Source: RUG11462 sp045649405
GTDB taxonomy: Bacteria; Bacillota; Clostridia; Oscillospirales; Acutalibacteraceae
DNA: 64,000 bases
Direction of reading: 5' to 3'
NCBI GenBank assembly: GCA_045649405.1
Contig: JAZRPW010000027.1
Coordinates: forward strand, 10,195-74,194
Shown here: one piece after another, positions 1 to 8,412 of the stretch
How positions within the stretch are numbered: the stretch's first letter is position 1
Layout of the letters: every line of letters starts with the position of its first letter
Made by a program: the position numbers and the translations under genes
Notes under the pieces: model-generated
The model's input: the letters and a program-made list of their open reading frames with translations, nothing else
Told to the model about the DNA's origin: nothing
The model's database searches: none

Positions 1-1
1 A

Positions 2-70
2 TGCACAAAAGGCGTTGAAGGCATTGCTCAACAATATCTTTTCGACTATGCAAGACAGATAAAAATGTAA
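2..70 (+). CDS. C-terminal end of a gene cut by the window edge
   Basis: An open frame enters at the left edge and ends at a TAA at 68-70. The visible 22 residues end in YLFDYARQIKM and show no domain. A strong hairpin terminator follows 8 nt after the stop, as expected for the end of a real transcription unit. The gene cannot be identified from this fragment. Confidence 0.45.
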   Translation, partial: CTKGVEGIAQQYLFDYARQIKM

Positions 71-78
71 AATAAAAA

Positions 79-106
79 CAGGGTTGAAAATTCAGCCCTG
101 TTTTTT
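79..106. terminator. Bidirectional rho-independent terminator
   Basis: A perfect 10-bp stem (CAGGGTTGAA / TTCAGCCCTG, two-base loop as drawn) is followed by T6 on the plus strand and has an A-rich flank on the other side. It lies between the plus-strand gene end and the convergent XRE gene, whose last codons overlap the stem. Confidence 0.8.
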
Positions 107-340
107 ATTTAACTTTAATTCAATTTTTTTGCAAACTTCGCTCATGTCTGTTTCTAGTGCGTAACATAGCTTATAAAAAGTCTCAAGAGTTGGTTTGCGT
201 TCGCCTCGTTCAATGGCGCTTAAATGAGTTCTGCCAATATCTGCAAGTCCACTTAATACTTCTTGAGAAACGCCTTTTTGCTTTCTAATTTCATAAATTG
301 CTTCGCCAACAATTTTTGCATCAAGCATAGGAATAAACAT
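92..340 (-). CDS. XRE-family helix-turn-helix regulator
   Basis: An 82-residue protein that is essentially one HTH_3 domain (about residues 10-66). The pattern RKQKGVSQEVLSGLADIGRT..LSAIERGERKPT is the classic SinR/cI-type fold with recognition helix near IGRTHLSAIE. There is no sensor domain. The ATG at 340 has AAAGGAGTG 6 nt upstream; a second ATG four codons in (MLDAK) is possible. It is divergent from the small membrane protein at 468, and the shared intergenic region carries two direct repeats that are good candidates for its binding sites. Role inferred: local repressor of itself and/or the membrane protein. Confidence 0.85.
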   Translation of the reverse strand: MFIPMLDAKIVGEAIYEIRKQKGVSQEVLSGLADIGRTHLSAIERGERKPTLETFYKLCYALETDMSEVCKKIELKLNKKQG

Positions 341-390
341 AACCTCACTCCTTTTTCTATAGGTTTAGTGTAACCCATAAAAAAGACTTT

Positions 391-422
391 TTTGAATACA
401 TATGTTGACATTTGAATACATA
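391..422. promoter_or_regulatory. Two 12-bp direct repeats, candidate XRE operator
   Basis: TTTGAATACATA occurs exactly at 391-402 and 411-422, start to start 20 bp (about two helical turns). The repeats bracket the -35 element of the membrane-protein promoter, so a bound repressor would block RNA polymerase. The divergent XRE gene is the obvious candidate binder (inference). Confidence 0.55.
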
Positions 423-433
423 AGTGTTATAAT
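405..433 (+). promoter_or_regulatory. Consensus sigma-A promoter for the 468 gene
   Basis: TTGACA at 405-410, a 17-bp spacer and TATAAT at 428-433 match the consensus fully. The start codon is 34 bp downstream with an AGAAAGAGGT ribosome binding site. Confidence 0.85.
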
Positions 434-467
434 AAGTATAACTTTTAAAAAGAAAGAGGTAAAAATT

Positions 468-947
468 ATGAAAAAAGTTAAAGAAAAACCATCATTCATA
501 GAGAAAGAGGAAATAACAAACGAAGCCCACGCTCGTGAATTATTGGAAAAAGAAAGTAAAAAATTCAAATTCAAACTCATTTGTACTGGTATATCAGTTC
601 TTACAACAATTATGTGGATTCTTGGATTCACTATTGATGACCTTCCAAATGTTATTGAATACATTATGGTTGGAATTTCAGGTATAGGAATTCTTGCCAC
701 AATAATTTGTGGTCCTATTGAAATTTTAAAAATAATAGGCAAGTTTATTAAATATGGTTTTTATATTGGTATGGCTTTTCCGTTATTCTTGATACTTACT
801 GTTCCAATGGCAGCGTTGTTAGCGGTATATTTGCTTATATTTGCACCTGTGATTTATAGCGCAGTTGCTTTGTATAATTCATATCAAAAGAAAAAAGATG
901 CTGAAATATTCTTAGGTTTATTAGATGTTTCTAGTGTAGAAATTTAA
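468..947 (+). CDS. Small multi-pass membrane protein, unknown function
   Basis: A 159-residue protein with a charged Lys/Glu-rich N-terminus (about 1-38) followed by three or four hydrophobic segments (about 39-57, 66-86, 97-128) and a short polar tail. No family is recognised. The start at 468 was chosen because AGAAAGAGGT lies just upstream and the perfect promoter overlaps any earlier in-frame start. It is monocistronic, bounded by a terminator at 961, and divergent from the XRE regulator; the operator-like repeats suggest it is the regulated partner. A toxin or immunity role is possible, but nothing in the sequence proves it. Confidence 0.75.
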   Translation: MKKVKEKPSFIEKEEITNEAHARELLEKESKKFKFKLICTGISVLTTIMWILGFTIDDLPNVIEYIMVGISGIGILATIICGPIEILKIIGKFIKYGFYIGMAFPLFLILTVPMAALLAVYLLIFAPVIYSAVALYNSYQKKKDAEIFLGLLDVSSVEI

Positions 948-960
948 TTTAAATTCAAAA

Positions 961-990
961 ACAGGAGTTCCAAAAGGAACTCCTGTTTTA
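961..990. terminator. Bidirectional rho-independent terminator
   Basis: An 11-bp perfect stem (ACAGGAGTTCC / GGAACTCCTGT, loop AAAA) followed by TTTTA, between the convergent membrane-protein and pseudouridine-synthase genes. Confidence 0.85.
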
Positions 991-1578
991 TTTAGCCCAT
1001 TCAGGCAGACTTTCAAATCTTACTGTTTCGTTTTTATATGGGAATGTGATACAACAAGAATAAAGAAAAGGGAATTTTTCATTGTCCCTTGCGCCATATT
1101 TTTTGTCGCCAACAAGTGGAAATGAGCGTGATGCAAACTGCACTCTAATTTGATGACTTCTGCCTGTGTGTAATCTCACACGGACAAGTGAAGTGTCATT
1201 TTCACTTTTTAAAACTTTGTATTCAAGTTTTGCAAACTTTACGCCTTTGCGCTCACGTTTTACCACAAAAACTTTGTTTTTACGAGAATCTTTAAACAAA
1301 AAGTCTTCTAAAGTATCACTTTCAGGTGGGTTGCCGTGAACTTTTGCTAGATATTCTTTTACCATTTCTCCGTTTTGAATTACCTTTGAAAGAGTGGCGG
1401 CGGTTTGCTTGTTTCTTGCATAAACCATTACCCCGCCAACCGTTTTGTCAAGTCGGTGCAAAGTAAAAATTTCTCCGCCTAAATTCTCTTTCAACATCTC
1501 AACCATTTGGTGTTCACTATCAACACCAACCGGTTTTACACAAACGACAATGTTTTCATCAGCAAAAATAATTTTCAT
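988..1578 (-). CDS. RluA-family RNA pseudouridine synthase
   Basis: A 196-residue protein of the RluA/RsuA-type uridine isomerases that modify rRNA or tRNA. The catalytic motif HRLDK with its essential Asp is near residue 41, followed by the expected GGVMVYARN; later RVRLHTGRSHQIRVQF is the conserved C-terminal motif of the catalytic domain. There is no N-terminal S4 domain, so this is the short form; the substrate site cannot be called. The start at 1578 (MKIIFADENIV) was chosen because AGGAG lies 5 nt upstream; the frame is open 11 codons further. It is probably co-transcribed with, or just downstream of, the GH94 gene. Confidence 0.9.
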   Translation of the reverse strand: MKIIFADENIVVCVKPVGVDSEHQMVEMLKENLGGEIFTLHRLDKTVGGVMVYARNKQTAATLSKVIQNGEMVKEYLAKVHGNPPESDTLEDFLFKDSRKNKVFVVKRERKGVKFAKLEYKVLKSENDTSLVRVRLHTGRSHQIRVQFASRSFPLVGDKKYGARDNEKFPFLYSCCITFPYKNETVRFESLPEWAK

Positions 1579-1593
1579 ATTACTCCTAATGTT

Positions 1594-1620
1594 AAAGGGA
1601 TGCTTGCGCATCCCTTTTTA
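1594..1620. terminator. Hairpin between the GH94 and pseudouridine synthase genes
   Basis: A 10-bp stem (AAAGGGATGC / GCATCCCTTT) with a 4-nt loop. The T-run is good on the plus strand but only TTT on the minus strand, where both neighbours are transcribed. It is either a weak terminator for the GH94 gene or an intercistronic stem. Confidence 0.5.
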
Positions 1621-1622
1621 AA

Positions 1623-3941
1623 TTACATTTCAACAATAATTTCGTGTAAGTTTCCGTCGCCAAAGAGTGGGACTTCATTGCCTTCAACAACTTCGCCATC
1701 AACAATCAATTTTTTAACGCCTGTTTGAGCGCCGTTTGGATTTTTAATTGTGATTTTGTATGTGTCGCCTCTGAATGCACGTGTCATTGTAACGTTGTCC
1801 CAAGAACTTGGCACACATGGGTTGATTTTAAAACTGTTGTATGATGGGTGGAAACCTAAGATGTATTGAACAATTGCTCTGAACATCCAACCAGCAGTAC
1901 CGGTTACCCACGCAAAGAGTGTTTCGCCTTTTCTTGGGTTGTCAGGACCAAAGTACATATTAGTAACAACATATGGCTCACAACCTGACTCATCAGATGG
2001 GTTAGATTTTGCATCTGGCAAGATTTTTGAAATTGTTTCATAAGCTTTGTCGCCACGACCAAGCAATGTGTCTGCAACAACTTTAAATGTGCCACCGTGG
2101 CAATAAGGTGTACCATTTTCCCAAATGCCAGGAATAAAGCTTGTGAGACGACCAATTTTGTCGTTAAACTTTGTATAAGTTGGGTAAAGTGTCAATGGAC
2201 CATAGTCAGAATCAAGATATTTATCAACTGCATTGATACATTGCATTTTTCTCTCATCATCACAAACGTTTGAAAGAATTGCCCAAGTTTGTGAGTTAAG
2301 GTAAATCATACCCTCTTTTTCTGTGTGAGAGCCAACCTTTTCATCATAGTCATTGATTGCAGCGAGATACCATTCGCCATCCCAACCTTTTTCGTTGATT
2401 GCAACTTTAAGGTTTTGGGCAAGTTCAATCATTTCATTGTAAACTTCTTCATCTTCCATAATATCACGTGCGATTTCTGCCATATTATGAAGAGCGTAGT
2501 GAGCCGCAATTGAAGTCCAAACAGATTCGCCTTCGCCTTTAAGACCAGTCATATTCAAAGAGTCGTTCCAGTCGCCGTGGCGTGATTTAACAAGGCCGTC
2601 TTTACCAAGGTCGGTTGCTACAAATCTAGCCGCTGTGAGCATATGCTCCCAAACTGTGTCTTCTTTTACTGGAAGTCCATCTGCATCTAAATATTTAACG
2701 CGCTCTTGCAAGAAACCGAAGTCGCCAGTTTCTTTGATGTAAGCGTTGATTGTTGGTGCTACCCAAGTTGGACCATCAGAATAAATGTGGTGGTCAAGTG
2801 GCAACCAACCACGTGGACATTTACCTGATTGATACATATATGTAAGAGTTTCAACAATTTTTTCTTTAGAAAGTTCTTTATTAAATGCCGCTACTGCCCA
2901 AGCGTCTTGCAATTGGTCTCTAAAACCTTTACCGGTATCACGGCCAACTTCTGCACAAAGAGCAACTTGGTGTTTGAGCCAATAGTTTGCAAAGTTATTG
3001 ATTTTTTCATCAGGAGTGTTAACAAAAATACCTTCTGAAAGTTCAGTTTTTGTTTTTTGCATTGCTTCCCAATCACTCTCAATTTTGCCTTCTGCAAAAA
3101 GCTTTTTAGAAAGTGCTTTTGCAGTTTCCATTCCATCAACACAACCAATAAGAACGTTGAATGAAACACACTCTCCTGCAGCTAATTTAAAGTCGTGTTG
3201 AAGCGCGCCTACCATTTGCTCACAAGCAGCAAGTGAGTTTGAAAGTTTGTCCTTTTCAACACCTTCTGGCGCAAAAGCAGAACCATAAACACCCAAAAAT
3301 GCACGTTTTGAAGTATCAAACGCAACCGGTTTTGTGTCTGTTGACATAAAGCCGTTGAACCATTCGTGTGGGCGTTCCATTGCAAGATTGAAACAAACAA
3401 TTGAGTTTGTTTCTTCATCAAATTCACCGTGAACATAAGAGTTATAGTCAGAATATCTATTATAGCCTTCAAGTTGGAATTCTGCAAAAGAGTAAACTGA
3501 AAGTTCTTTTGTTTCATTTGATTTGTTTTCAATTGTAACTGTCCAAATTTCTGCTGGGTCTTCTTCGTTTACAAAGATTTTAGCACTTGCTTTAACACCA
3601 TCACAGGTTGAAGTAAGCACAGAATAACCCAAAGAATGAGTACAAGAATAGTCCTCTACATCAGTTTTTGTTGGGTACCAACCCGGGTTGAAAACTTTGC
3701 CGGTCTTTTTATCTTTAACATAGAAATATCTATTACCATCACGAATAACAGAACATCTTCCCTTACCAGTTGGGTCAATGTAAGAAAGCGCACGTACGCC
3801 GTAAGCACCAATACCACCACCAAGATGGTTTACACCTGAGAGCACTCTTGGGTTCCAAATGTAGTTAAGAAGTGGTCTTGCAGGTTGTTTTTCGGTAATA
3901 ACATATTTATTACCGTCTTCAAAATGTCCGAATTTTGCCAT
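1623..3941 (-). CDS. GH94 family glycoside phosphorylase (cellobiose phosphorylase-like)
   Basis: A 772-residue cytoplasmic enzyme with no signal peptide. It resembles the GH94 inverting phosphorylases, which split beta-glucosidic disaccharides with phosphate to give glucose-1-phosphate. The catalytic region contains GDWND with the general-acid Asp (DWND at about 457-460) in the context expected for the (alpha/alpha)6 barrel, and the C-terminal WVTGTAGWMFRA and AFRGDTYKI stretches are family-typical. Length fits the 770-820 aa family. Whether the acceptor is glucose (cellobiose), cellobionic acid or a beta-1,2 or beta-1,3 glucan cannot be told here, and no sugar transporter is adjacent. The start at 3941 has TTGGAGG 5 nt upstream; the frame extends upstream only through a TTG in that motif. 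Confidence 0.9.
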   Translation of the reverse strand: MAKFGHFEDGNKYVITEKQPARPLLNYIWNPRVLSGVNHLGGGIGAYGVRALSYIDPTGKGRCSVIRDGNRYFYVKDKKTGKVFNPGWYPTKTDVEDYSCTHSLGYSVLTSTCDGVKASAKIFVNEEDPAEIWTVTIENKSNETKELSVYSFAEFQLEGYNRYSDYNSYVHGEFDEETNSIVCFNLAMERPHEWFNGFMSTDTKPVAFDTSKRAFLGVYGSAFAPEGVEKDKLSNSLAACEQMVGALQHDFKLAAGECVSFNVLIGCVDGMETAKALSKKLFAEGKIESDWEAMQKTKTELSEGIFVNTPDEKINNFANYWLKHQVALCAEVGRDTGKGFRDQLQDAWAVAAFNKELSKEKIVETLTYMYQSGKCPRGWLPLDHHIYSDGPTWVAPTINAYIKETGDFGFLQERVKYLDADGLPVKEDTVWEHMLTAARFVATDLGKDGLVKSRHGDWNDSLNMTGLKGEGESVWTSIAAHYALHNMAEIARDIMEDEEVYNEMIELAQNLKVAINEKGWDGEWYLAAINDYDEKVGSHTEKEGMIYLNSQTWAILSNVCDDERKMQCINAVDKYLDSDYGPLTLYPTYTKFNDKIGRLTSFIPGIWENGTPYCHGGTFKVVADTLLGRGDKAYETISKILPDAKSNPSDESGCEPYVVTNMYFGPDNPRKGETLFAWVTGTAGWMFRAIVQYILGFHPSYNSFKINPCVPSSWDNVTMTRAFRGDTYKITIKNPNGAQTGVKKLIVDGEVVEGNEVPLFGDGNLHEIIVEM

Positions 3942-3970
3942 AATATCCTCCAAAAATTATTGTTTTCTTA

Positions 3971-3998
3971 ATTGTATCATAAATCAAGTTTTTGTCAA
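3971..3998 (-). promoter_or_regulatory. Sigma-A promoter for the GH94 gene
   Basis: On the minus strand TTGACA, a 16-bp spacer and TACAAT lie 30 bp before the start codon. Confidence 0.7.
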
Positions 3999-4007
3999 CA
4001 AAAAACC

Positions 4008-4217
4008 TTATTTTTCGTCTTTCTTTTTAATCTTCTTCTTGCTACCATCCGGCATAACAATATAGGTATTATCAAGTTGAGCAGTAAGATTTCTTTTAAC
4101 AAGCGCAACATACTCTGCACGAAGTTGTTTTTGCTCTGCTAATTCTTCTTGTGTTAATGGCTCTACCTTTGATTTTCTTGCCAAAAAATTAATTCTGTCA
4201 ATTTTTGCTTGTTCCAT
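4008..4217 (-). CDS. DUF896 (UPF0291/YnzC-like) protein
   Basis: A 69-residue protein with the DUF896 signature KIDRINFLARKSK..PLTQEELAEQKQLRAEYV, followed by the family-typical QLDN and a very basic tail (KKKIKKKDEK). Bacillus YnzC-like members form a two-helix hairpin; function is not established, although some are linked to the SOS/cell-division operon. Its start lies 2 nt after the stop of the upstream PBP gene, so it is the last gene of the FHA-SEDS/PBP operon. The lysine-rich tail suggests nucleic-acid or membrane contact (inference). Confidence 0.88.
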   Translation of the reverse strand: MEQAKIDRINFLARKSKVEPLTQEELAEQKQLRAEYVALVKRNLTAQLDNTYIVMPDGSKKKIKKKDEK

Positions 4218-4219
4218 TT

Positions 4220-5593
4220 TTAATTTAACACCTCTTTACATTTTTGTAAAACTTTATTTGCAATTGGTCCGGCAACACGAGCGCCAGAACCACCATTTTC
4301 AACCAAAACAACAAAAGCAAGTGGCAATTCTTCTTGATTGTTAAAACCAACAAAAACTGCGTGTGGCTCTTGGTCTTTTACTTCGGCAGTACCCGACTTG
4401 GCGCAAACTTCAAGCCCATAAAAATTCCAGTCGCCATAAGTTACTTTAACATTGTTTCGCATTAATTCTACCATCTGCTGCGCAGTAGAAGAATTCATCA
4501 TTTTTGCACCCACGCCACCGGTTGAAAATTTAAGTGGAATGCCACTTTGTGTTTCAACAGAAGCTATAAGATATGGCTTTTGTGGTGTGCCGCCATTTGC
4601 AATTGCGCCCATAAATGTTAGATATTGCAATGGGTTCATCATATCAGTATATTGCCCCATACCTGCCCATGCAAGGTCAATATCTCTGCCGTTTTCAACA
4701 TTAAAATAAGATGTTTTGGCTTCAATTCCATCAATTGAAAAAGATTTGTTAAAGCCGGCGCGCTTTGCATATTTAGTCAAGGTTTGCTCGCCCAAATCGG
4801 CAGCAAGCTGTGAAAAATAAGCATTGCAAGACTTTGCTAACGCATCTTTCAATGTCAATGTACCATGGTTGCCAAGGCAAGAAATCCACTCTCCATTCAT
4901 CATAACACCTTTGTTACAGGTGTACTCACGGGTATAAGCATCATCAAAAGTTTCAATTGAAGCTGACGCAGTGACAATTTTGAATGTTGAGCCAGGTGTA
5001 AAAGTGCTTGAAATAAATCTATTCAAATAAACACCTTTATACTCACCATTTTTCGCCTTTTTAGTATCTTGCTCATCTTGCGGGTCATAAGTAGGAGTTG
5101 AAACCATACAAATAACTTCGCCTGTTTTATAGTTATAAACACCAACTGTGCCAGAGTGTTTACCAAGCGCTTCTAAAGCAGTTGTACAAACGCTTGAATC
5201 AAGTGTTATTCCTATGTTGTTTCCCTCTTTTGAATAACTGTAAACACCGTTGATTTTGTTATAACCAGTTAATTTATCAATATAAGAAGAATGCAAACCT
5301 GTTTTAATAAATCCACCCAAATCGCCAACAACATGAAGGGTTGATTTTCTTGTTAAGCTGTTATCATTAAATTGTCTTATGCCATCTTTTGTTTGCGCTA
5401 AAACAACACCGTTTCTATCAGTAATTGTACCTGCTTGTACAATGTTTCCGTTGTTGTAAATGTGTGAGTTTGCAGGGTAAAGCGCCCAAGAGTTGCCATC
5501 TACCACATAAAACATACACAAAACAGCAAGTCCACCAACAAAAAGCGCAGATAAAACAACCATTATTATTGCACGAAGTTTCATTTGTTTCAT
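4220..5593 (-). CDS. Class B penicillin-binding protein (peptidoglycan transpeptidase)
   Basis: A 457-residue bitopic membrane protein: one N-terminal transmembrane helix (about 7-31), a short non-catalytic part, then a D,D-transpeptidase domain. The three active-site motifs are intact: STFK at 202-205 (nucleophile Ser202), SCN at 255-257 and KSGT at 399-402. It is much shorter than FtsI/PBP2 and resembles the actinobacterial PbpA/PBPA type. The start overlaps the FHA-SEDS stop by 4 nt (ATGA), so the two should be translationally coupled and act as a polymerase-transpeptidase pair for cell elongation, division or sporulation. Confidence 0.92.
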   Translation of the reverse strand: MKQMKLRAIIMVVLSALFVGGLAVLCMFYVVDGNSWALYPANSHIYNNGNIVQAGTITDRNGVVLAQTKDGIRQFNDNSLTRKSTLHVVGDLGGFIKTGLHSSYIDKLTGYNKINGVYSYSKEGNNIGITLDSSVCTTALEALGKHSGTVGVYNYKTGEVICMVSTPTYDPQDEQDTKKAKNGEYKGVYLNRFISSTFTPGSTFKIVTASASIETFDDAYTREYTCNKGVMMNGEWISCLGNHGTLTLKDALAKSCNAYFSQLAADLGEQTLTKYAKRAGFNKSFSIDGIEAKTSYFNVENGRDIDLAWAGMGQYTDMMNPLQYLTFMGAIANGGTPQKPYLIASVETQSGIPLKFSTGGVGAKMMNSSTAQQMVELMRNNVKVTYGDWNFYGLEVCAKSGTAEVKDQEPHAVFVGFNNQEELPLAFVVLVENGGSGARVAGPIANKVLQKCKEVLN

Positions 5594-7257
5594 TGCTCTT
5601 CACCTTCTTCTTCGCACAAAACTGCCGGCTCTTTCAAAGTGTTTTTGCCAACTGCTTTTATAAATGATAAAAGCAACCAAGACGAAATCATACTTGAACC
5701 GCCATTTGAAATGAATGGCAAGGTTACACCTGTGAGTGGCAAAAGGTCGGTTGAGCCGAAAATGTTGAGTGAAATTTGGAAAAGCCAAAGACCTGCAGCC
5801 GAAACCGCGGCAATGGCAAAATAAGCCGAATTAGTTTGAGAAATGCTTTTCAATGAGTAAAGCGCAAAAATTATAAAACAAACAATTGCACAAAAAGCAA
5901 AAATCATTCCCCATTCTTCAACAAGCATTCCAAAAACCAAATCTGTATCGGCAGCAGCAACATATTTTAATTTGCCATTTGCGCCACCAACGCCCAAAAG
6001 AGCACCAGAAGCAATTGCCATCATTGTTCTTGTTTGTTGATAACCCTTGTCAGAAGCATATTCCCAAGCGTGGCGATAGGTAGAAAATCTGCGTGTAACA
6101 TAAGGCACAAATTTTACAACTAACGCTGCACAAACACCAACAAAGGCGGTTATTAAACCAATGATTTTTACATTGCCTGAACGCATGTAAAGAATGATTA
6201 AAACTGTTACAAAAAAGATTGCACAGGTACCAAAATCTCGCATTACCACCAACGCACCCATACAAATACTTGAAAAACAGAAAAACAAAATTAAGTTTCT
6301 TTTTGAAAGCAAATTTTGCAAGGTTGCGGCGGTTGTGAAAATGAACAAAAACTTTACAACCTCTGAAGGCTGGAATGTAAACGAGCCAATTCTAATCCAG
6401 TTTTTAGCACCGTTAATATAAACACCAAAAATCATATTATAAGCGAGCAAAGACACCGCAACACCTGCTACAATGTAACGCAATTTCATTACAAGGTCAA
6501 CATTTTTATAAACAAACTGCAAAACAATAAATGCAAAAAAGCCCAAAGCGGCTGTTATTATTTGTTTTAACATATTGTCAGGGGTTGCGCTTGCCGCCAC
6601 GGCAAAACCAACCGTTGTTAAGAAAAATCCCAAAGTTTCAATGTTGATGTTGTTTTTGAAACCGTGAATTAAAAAATAAACCCACTCGCACAAAATCAAC
6701 GCACCAAATGAAATTGGAATGAACATTTTAAATTCAGGCAAATAATGAATCATTATTTCTAAAAACATTATTACTTGAATTGATGTTAACAAAATGGCAG
6801 ATGAAACGCCACGCTTTTTGATTTTGCTGCTTGAAGAAATATCAACAATTTCACAAGGGGTAAGTTTTAATTGCAAACCACCAATTTCAATTACATCGCC
6901 AAAATCAAAATAAGCGTACTCATCAATTAGTGTATCATTAACATAAATCTCACTACCAAAAACGCTTGAAATTTTAAAGCCGTAATCTTCTGAATATGTA
7001 ATAACTGCATGTCGACGAGAAATGCTTGGAATATTAAGAACAACATCACACAACTTGCTTCGACCAATTATGCTTTCAACCGAATAAATATCAAACTCAA
7101 GACCGTTTGCAGTGATGAGTTTTGCAAGTGAAATTTTGCCCTTTCTTTTAAACAAATCTTTAACAACGCTAAAAATAAAAAGGACTGATAACAAAGGCAA
7201 AATAAGTCGCAAAACAAAAACAAAAACATTGCCTAAAGTTGCGAGCAAATCACCCAT
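5590..7257 (-). CDS. FHA domain fused to SEDS-family glycan polymerase (FtsW/RodA/SpoVE-like)
   Basis: A 555-residue membrane protein. After one N-terminal helix (about 10-32) a forkhead-associated phosphothreonine-binding domain covers about 48-135 (IIGRSKLCDVVLN..SISRRHAVI is its signature). Then follow about ten transmembrane helices of the SEDS lipid-II polymerase, with the conserved GAKNWIRIG..FQPSEVVKF and GVTLPFISNGGSS motifs. In Actinobacteria FHA, RodA and PbpA are separate neighbouring genes; here FHA and SEDS are one chain and the PBP is next. This implies control by a Ser/Thr kinase, but no kinase gene lies in the window. The start at 7257 has AAAGGAGTG upstream. Confidence 0.92.
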   Translation of the reverse strand: MGDLLATLGNVFVFVLRLILPLLSVLFIFSVVKDLFKRKGKISLAKLITANGLEFDIYSVESIIGRSKLCDVVLNIPSISRRHAVITYSEDYGFKISSVFGSEIYVNDTLIDEYAYFDFGDVIEIGGLQLKLTPCEIVDISSSSKIKKRGVSSAILLTSIQVIMFLEIMIHYLPEFKMFIPISFGALILCEWVYFLIHGFKNNINIETLGFFLTTVGFAVAASATPDNMLKQIITAALGFFAFIVLQFVYKNVDLVMKLRYIVAGVAVSLLAYNMIFGVYINGAKNWIRIGSFTFQPSEVVKFLFIFTTAATLQNLLSKRNLILFFCFSSICMGALVVMRDFGTCAIFFVTVLIILYMRSGNVKIIGLITAFVGVCAALVVKFVPYVTRRFSTYRHAWEYASDKGYQQTRTMMAIASGALLGVGGANGKLKYVAAADTDLVFGMLVEEWGMIFAFCAIVCFIIFALYSLKSISQTNSAYFAIAAVSAAGLWLFQISLNIFGSTDLLPLTGVTLPFISNGGSSMISSWLLLSFIKAVGKNTLKEPAVLCEEEGEEQ

Positions 7258-7283
7258 AATATCACTCCTTTCCGATATTCTTG

Positions 7284-7311
7284 ATTATACCACATTTTTT
7301 ATAAAAATCAA
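7284..7311 (-). promoter_or_regulatory. Promoter of the FHA-SEDS/PBP/DUF896 operon
   Basis: On the minus strand TTGATT, a 16-bp spacer and TATAAT with an extended -10 (TGGTATAAT), 27 bp before the start codon. Confidence 0.75.
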
Positions 7312-7461
7312 ACTTTTTTAATAAATTTAATTAAATGTTAAATTACGACAAATATTTCATTTTCACAGTGATAAATTATTATTGCATTAATTAAAAAGAC
7401 AATTCATATAATTAGGATAAGATGTGGTTTTGAACCCGAAAGAAAGAAAGGAATTTTATTT

Positions 7462-8376
7462 ATGAAAAAATATTTGCCAGAAGGTTATCTTTTTGAAACT
7501 GCTGAAAATAAAGAAGCACTCAAAAACTTTTCTTCACTTGAAAATGCTTTTAAAGAGCAAAGAATTCTTGAAGCCAAAGCAACAATGTGCGACTCTTTGC
7601 ACAATTTGGTTGTTGATTTAAACGGAATTAAAGGAATTATTCCACGACAAGAGGGCGCAATTGGAATTGCTGACGGCACTGTGCGTGATATTGCGCTTAT
7701 TTCAAAGGTAGGAAAAGCCGTTAGTTTTGTTATTACTGATATTGAAAACGGTGAAAATCCTGTTGTTTATCTTTCACGAAGATTAGCGCAAGAAAAAGCC
7801 AAAAAGGAATATTTGCAAACCCTTAAAAAAGGCGATATTATTGATGCGACTATAACACACCTTGAACCGTTTGGTGCTTTTTGCGATATTGCTTGTGGAA
7901 TTGCTTCGCTTTTGCCGATTGACTCAATTTCAGTCTCTCGCATTTCGCACCCAAAAGACCGTTTTACACCTGGTGACAAAATCAAGGCGGTTGTTAAATC
8001 AATTGACAACGGCAGATTTACGCTTTCACAAAAAGAGTTGCTTGGCTCTTGGGAAGAAAACGCTTCACTTTTTGAGCCAGGCGAAACCGTTTCTGGAATT
8101 ATTCGCTCGGTTGAAGATTATGGCGTTTTTGTTGAACTGATGCCTAATCTTGCAGGGCTTGCTGAACCAAAAGATAATGTTTTTCCTTCACAAAATGCTT
8201 CTGTTTACATAAAGAGCATTATTCCTGAGAAGATGAAAATCAAGCTGATTATTATTGACTCTTTTGACCAAACAAGCAAAACAAAATGCGACAAATATTT
8301 TTATCAAGGCGAGCATATTGACAGTTGGCAATACTCCCCTGAGAATGCAGAAAAGTTAATTAATTCTGTTTTTTAA
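7462..8376 (+). CDS. S1 RNA-binding domain protein (ribosomal protein S1-like)
   Basis: A 304-residue protein with three S1-type OB folds: a divergent one (about 40-105), then GDIIDATITHLEPFGAFCDI (about 123-192) and GETVSGIIRSVEDYGVFVEL (about 207-265). It is shorter than authentic RpsA, and this genome has a second, four-domain S1 fused to IspH at 45377, so this copy is probably a paralogous RNA-binding or translation-related factor. The start at 7462 follows AGAAAGAAAGGA with a somewhat long spacing. It is flanked by its own terminator and divergent from the FHA-SEDS operon. Confidence 0.88.
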   Translation: MKKYLPEGYLFETAENKEALKNFSSLENAFKEQRILEAKATMCDSLHNLVVDLNGIKGIIPRQEGAIGIADGTVRDIALISKVGKAVSFVITDIENGENPVVYLSRRLAQEKAKKEYLQTLKKGDIIDATITHLEPFGAFCDIACGIASLLPIDSISVSRISHPKDRFTPGDKIKAVVKSIDNGRFTLSQKELLGSWEENASLFEPGETVSGIIRSVEDYGVFVELMPNLAGLAEPKDNVFPSQNASVYIKSIIPEKMKIKLIIIDSFDQTSKTKCDKYFYQGEHIDSWQYSPENAEKLINSVF

Positions 8377-8382
8377 ATGAAA

Positions 8383-8408
8383 AAAGGAGTGCATTTTTGC
8401 ACTCCTTT
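8383..8408. terminator. Bidirectional rho-independent terminator
   Basis: An 11-bp perfect stem (AAAGGAGTGCA / TGCACTCCTTT, loop TTTT) between the convergent S1-domain and M23 genes. Confidence 0.85.
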
Positions 8409-8412
8409 TAAT

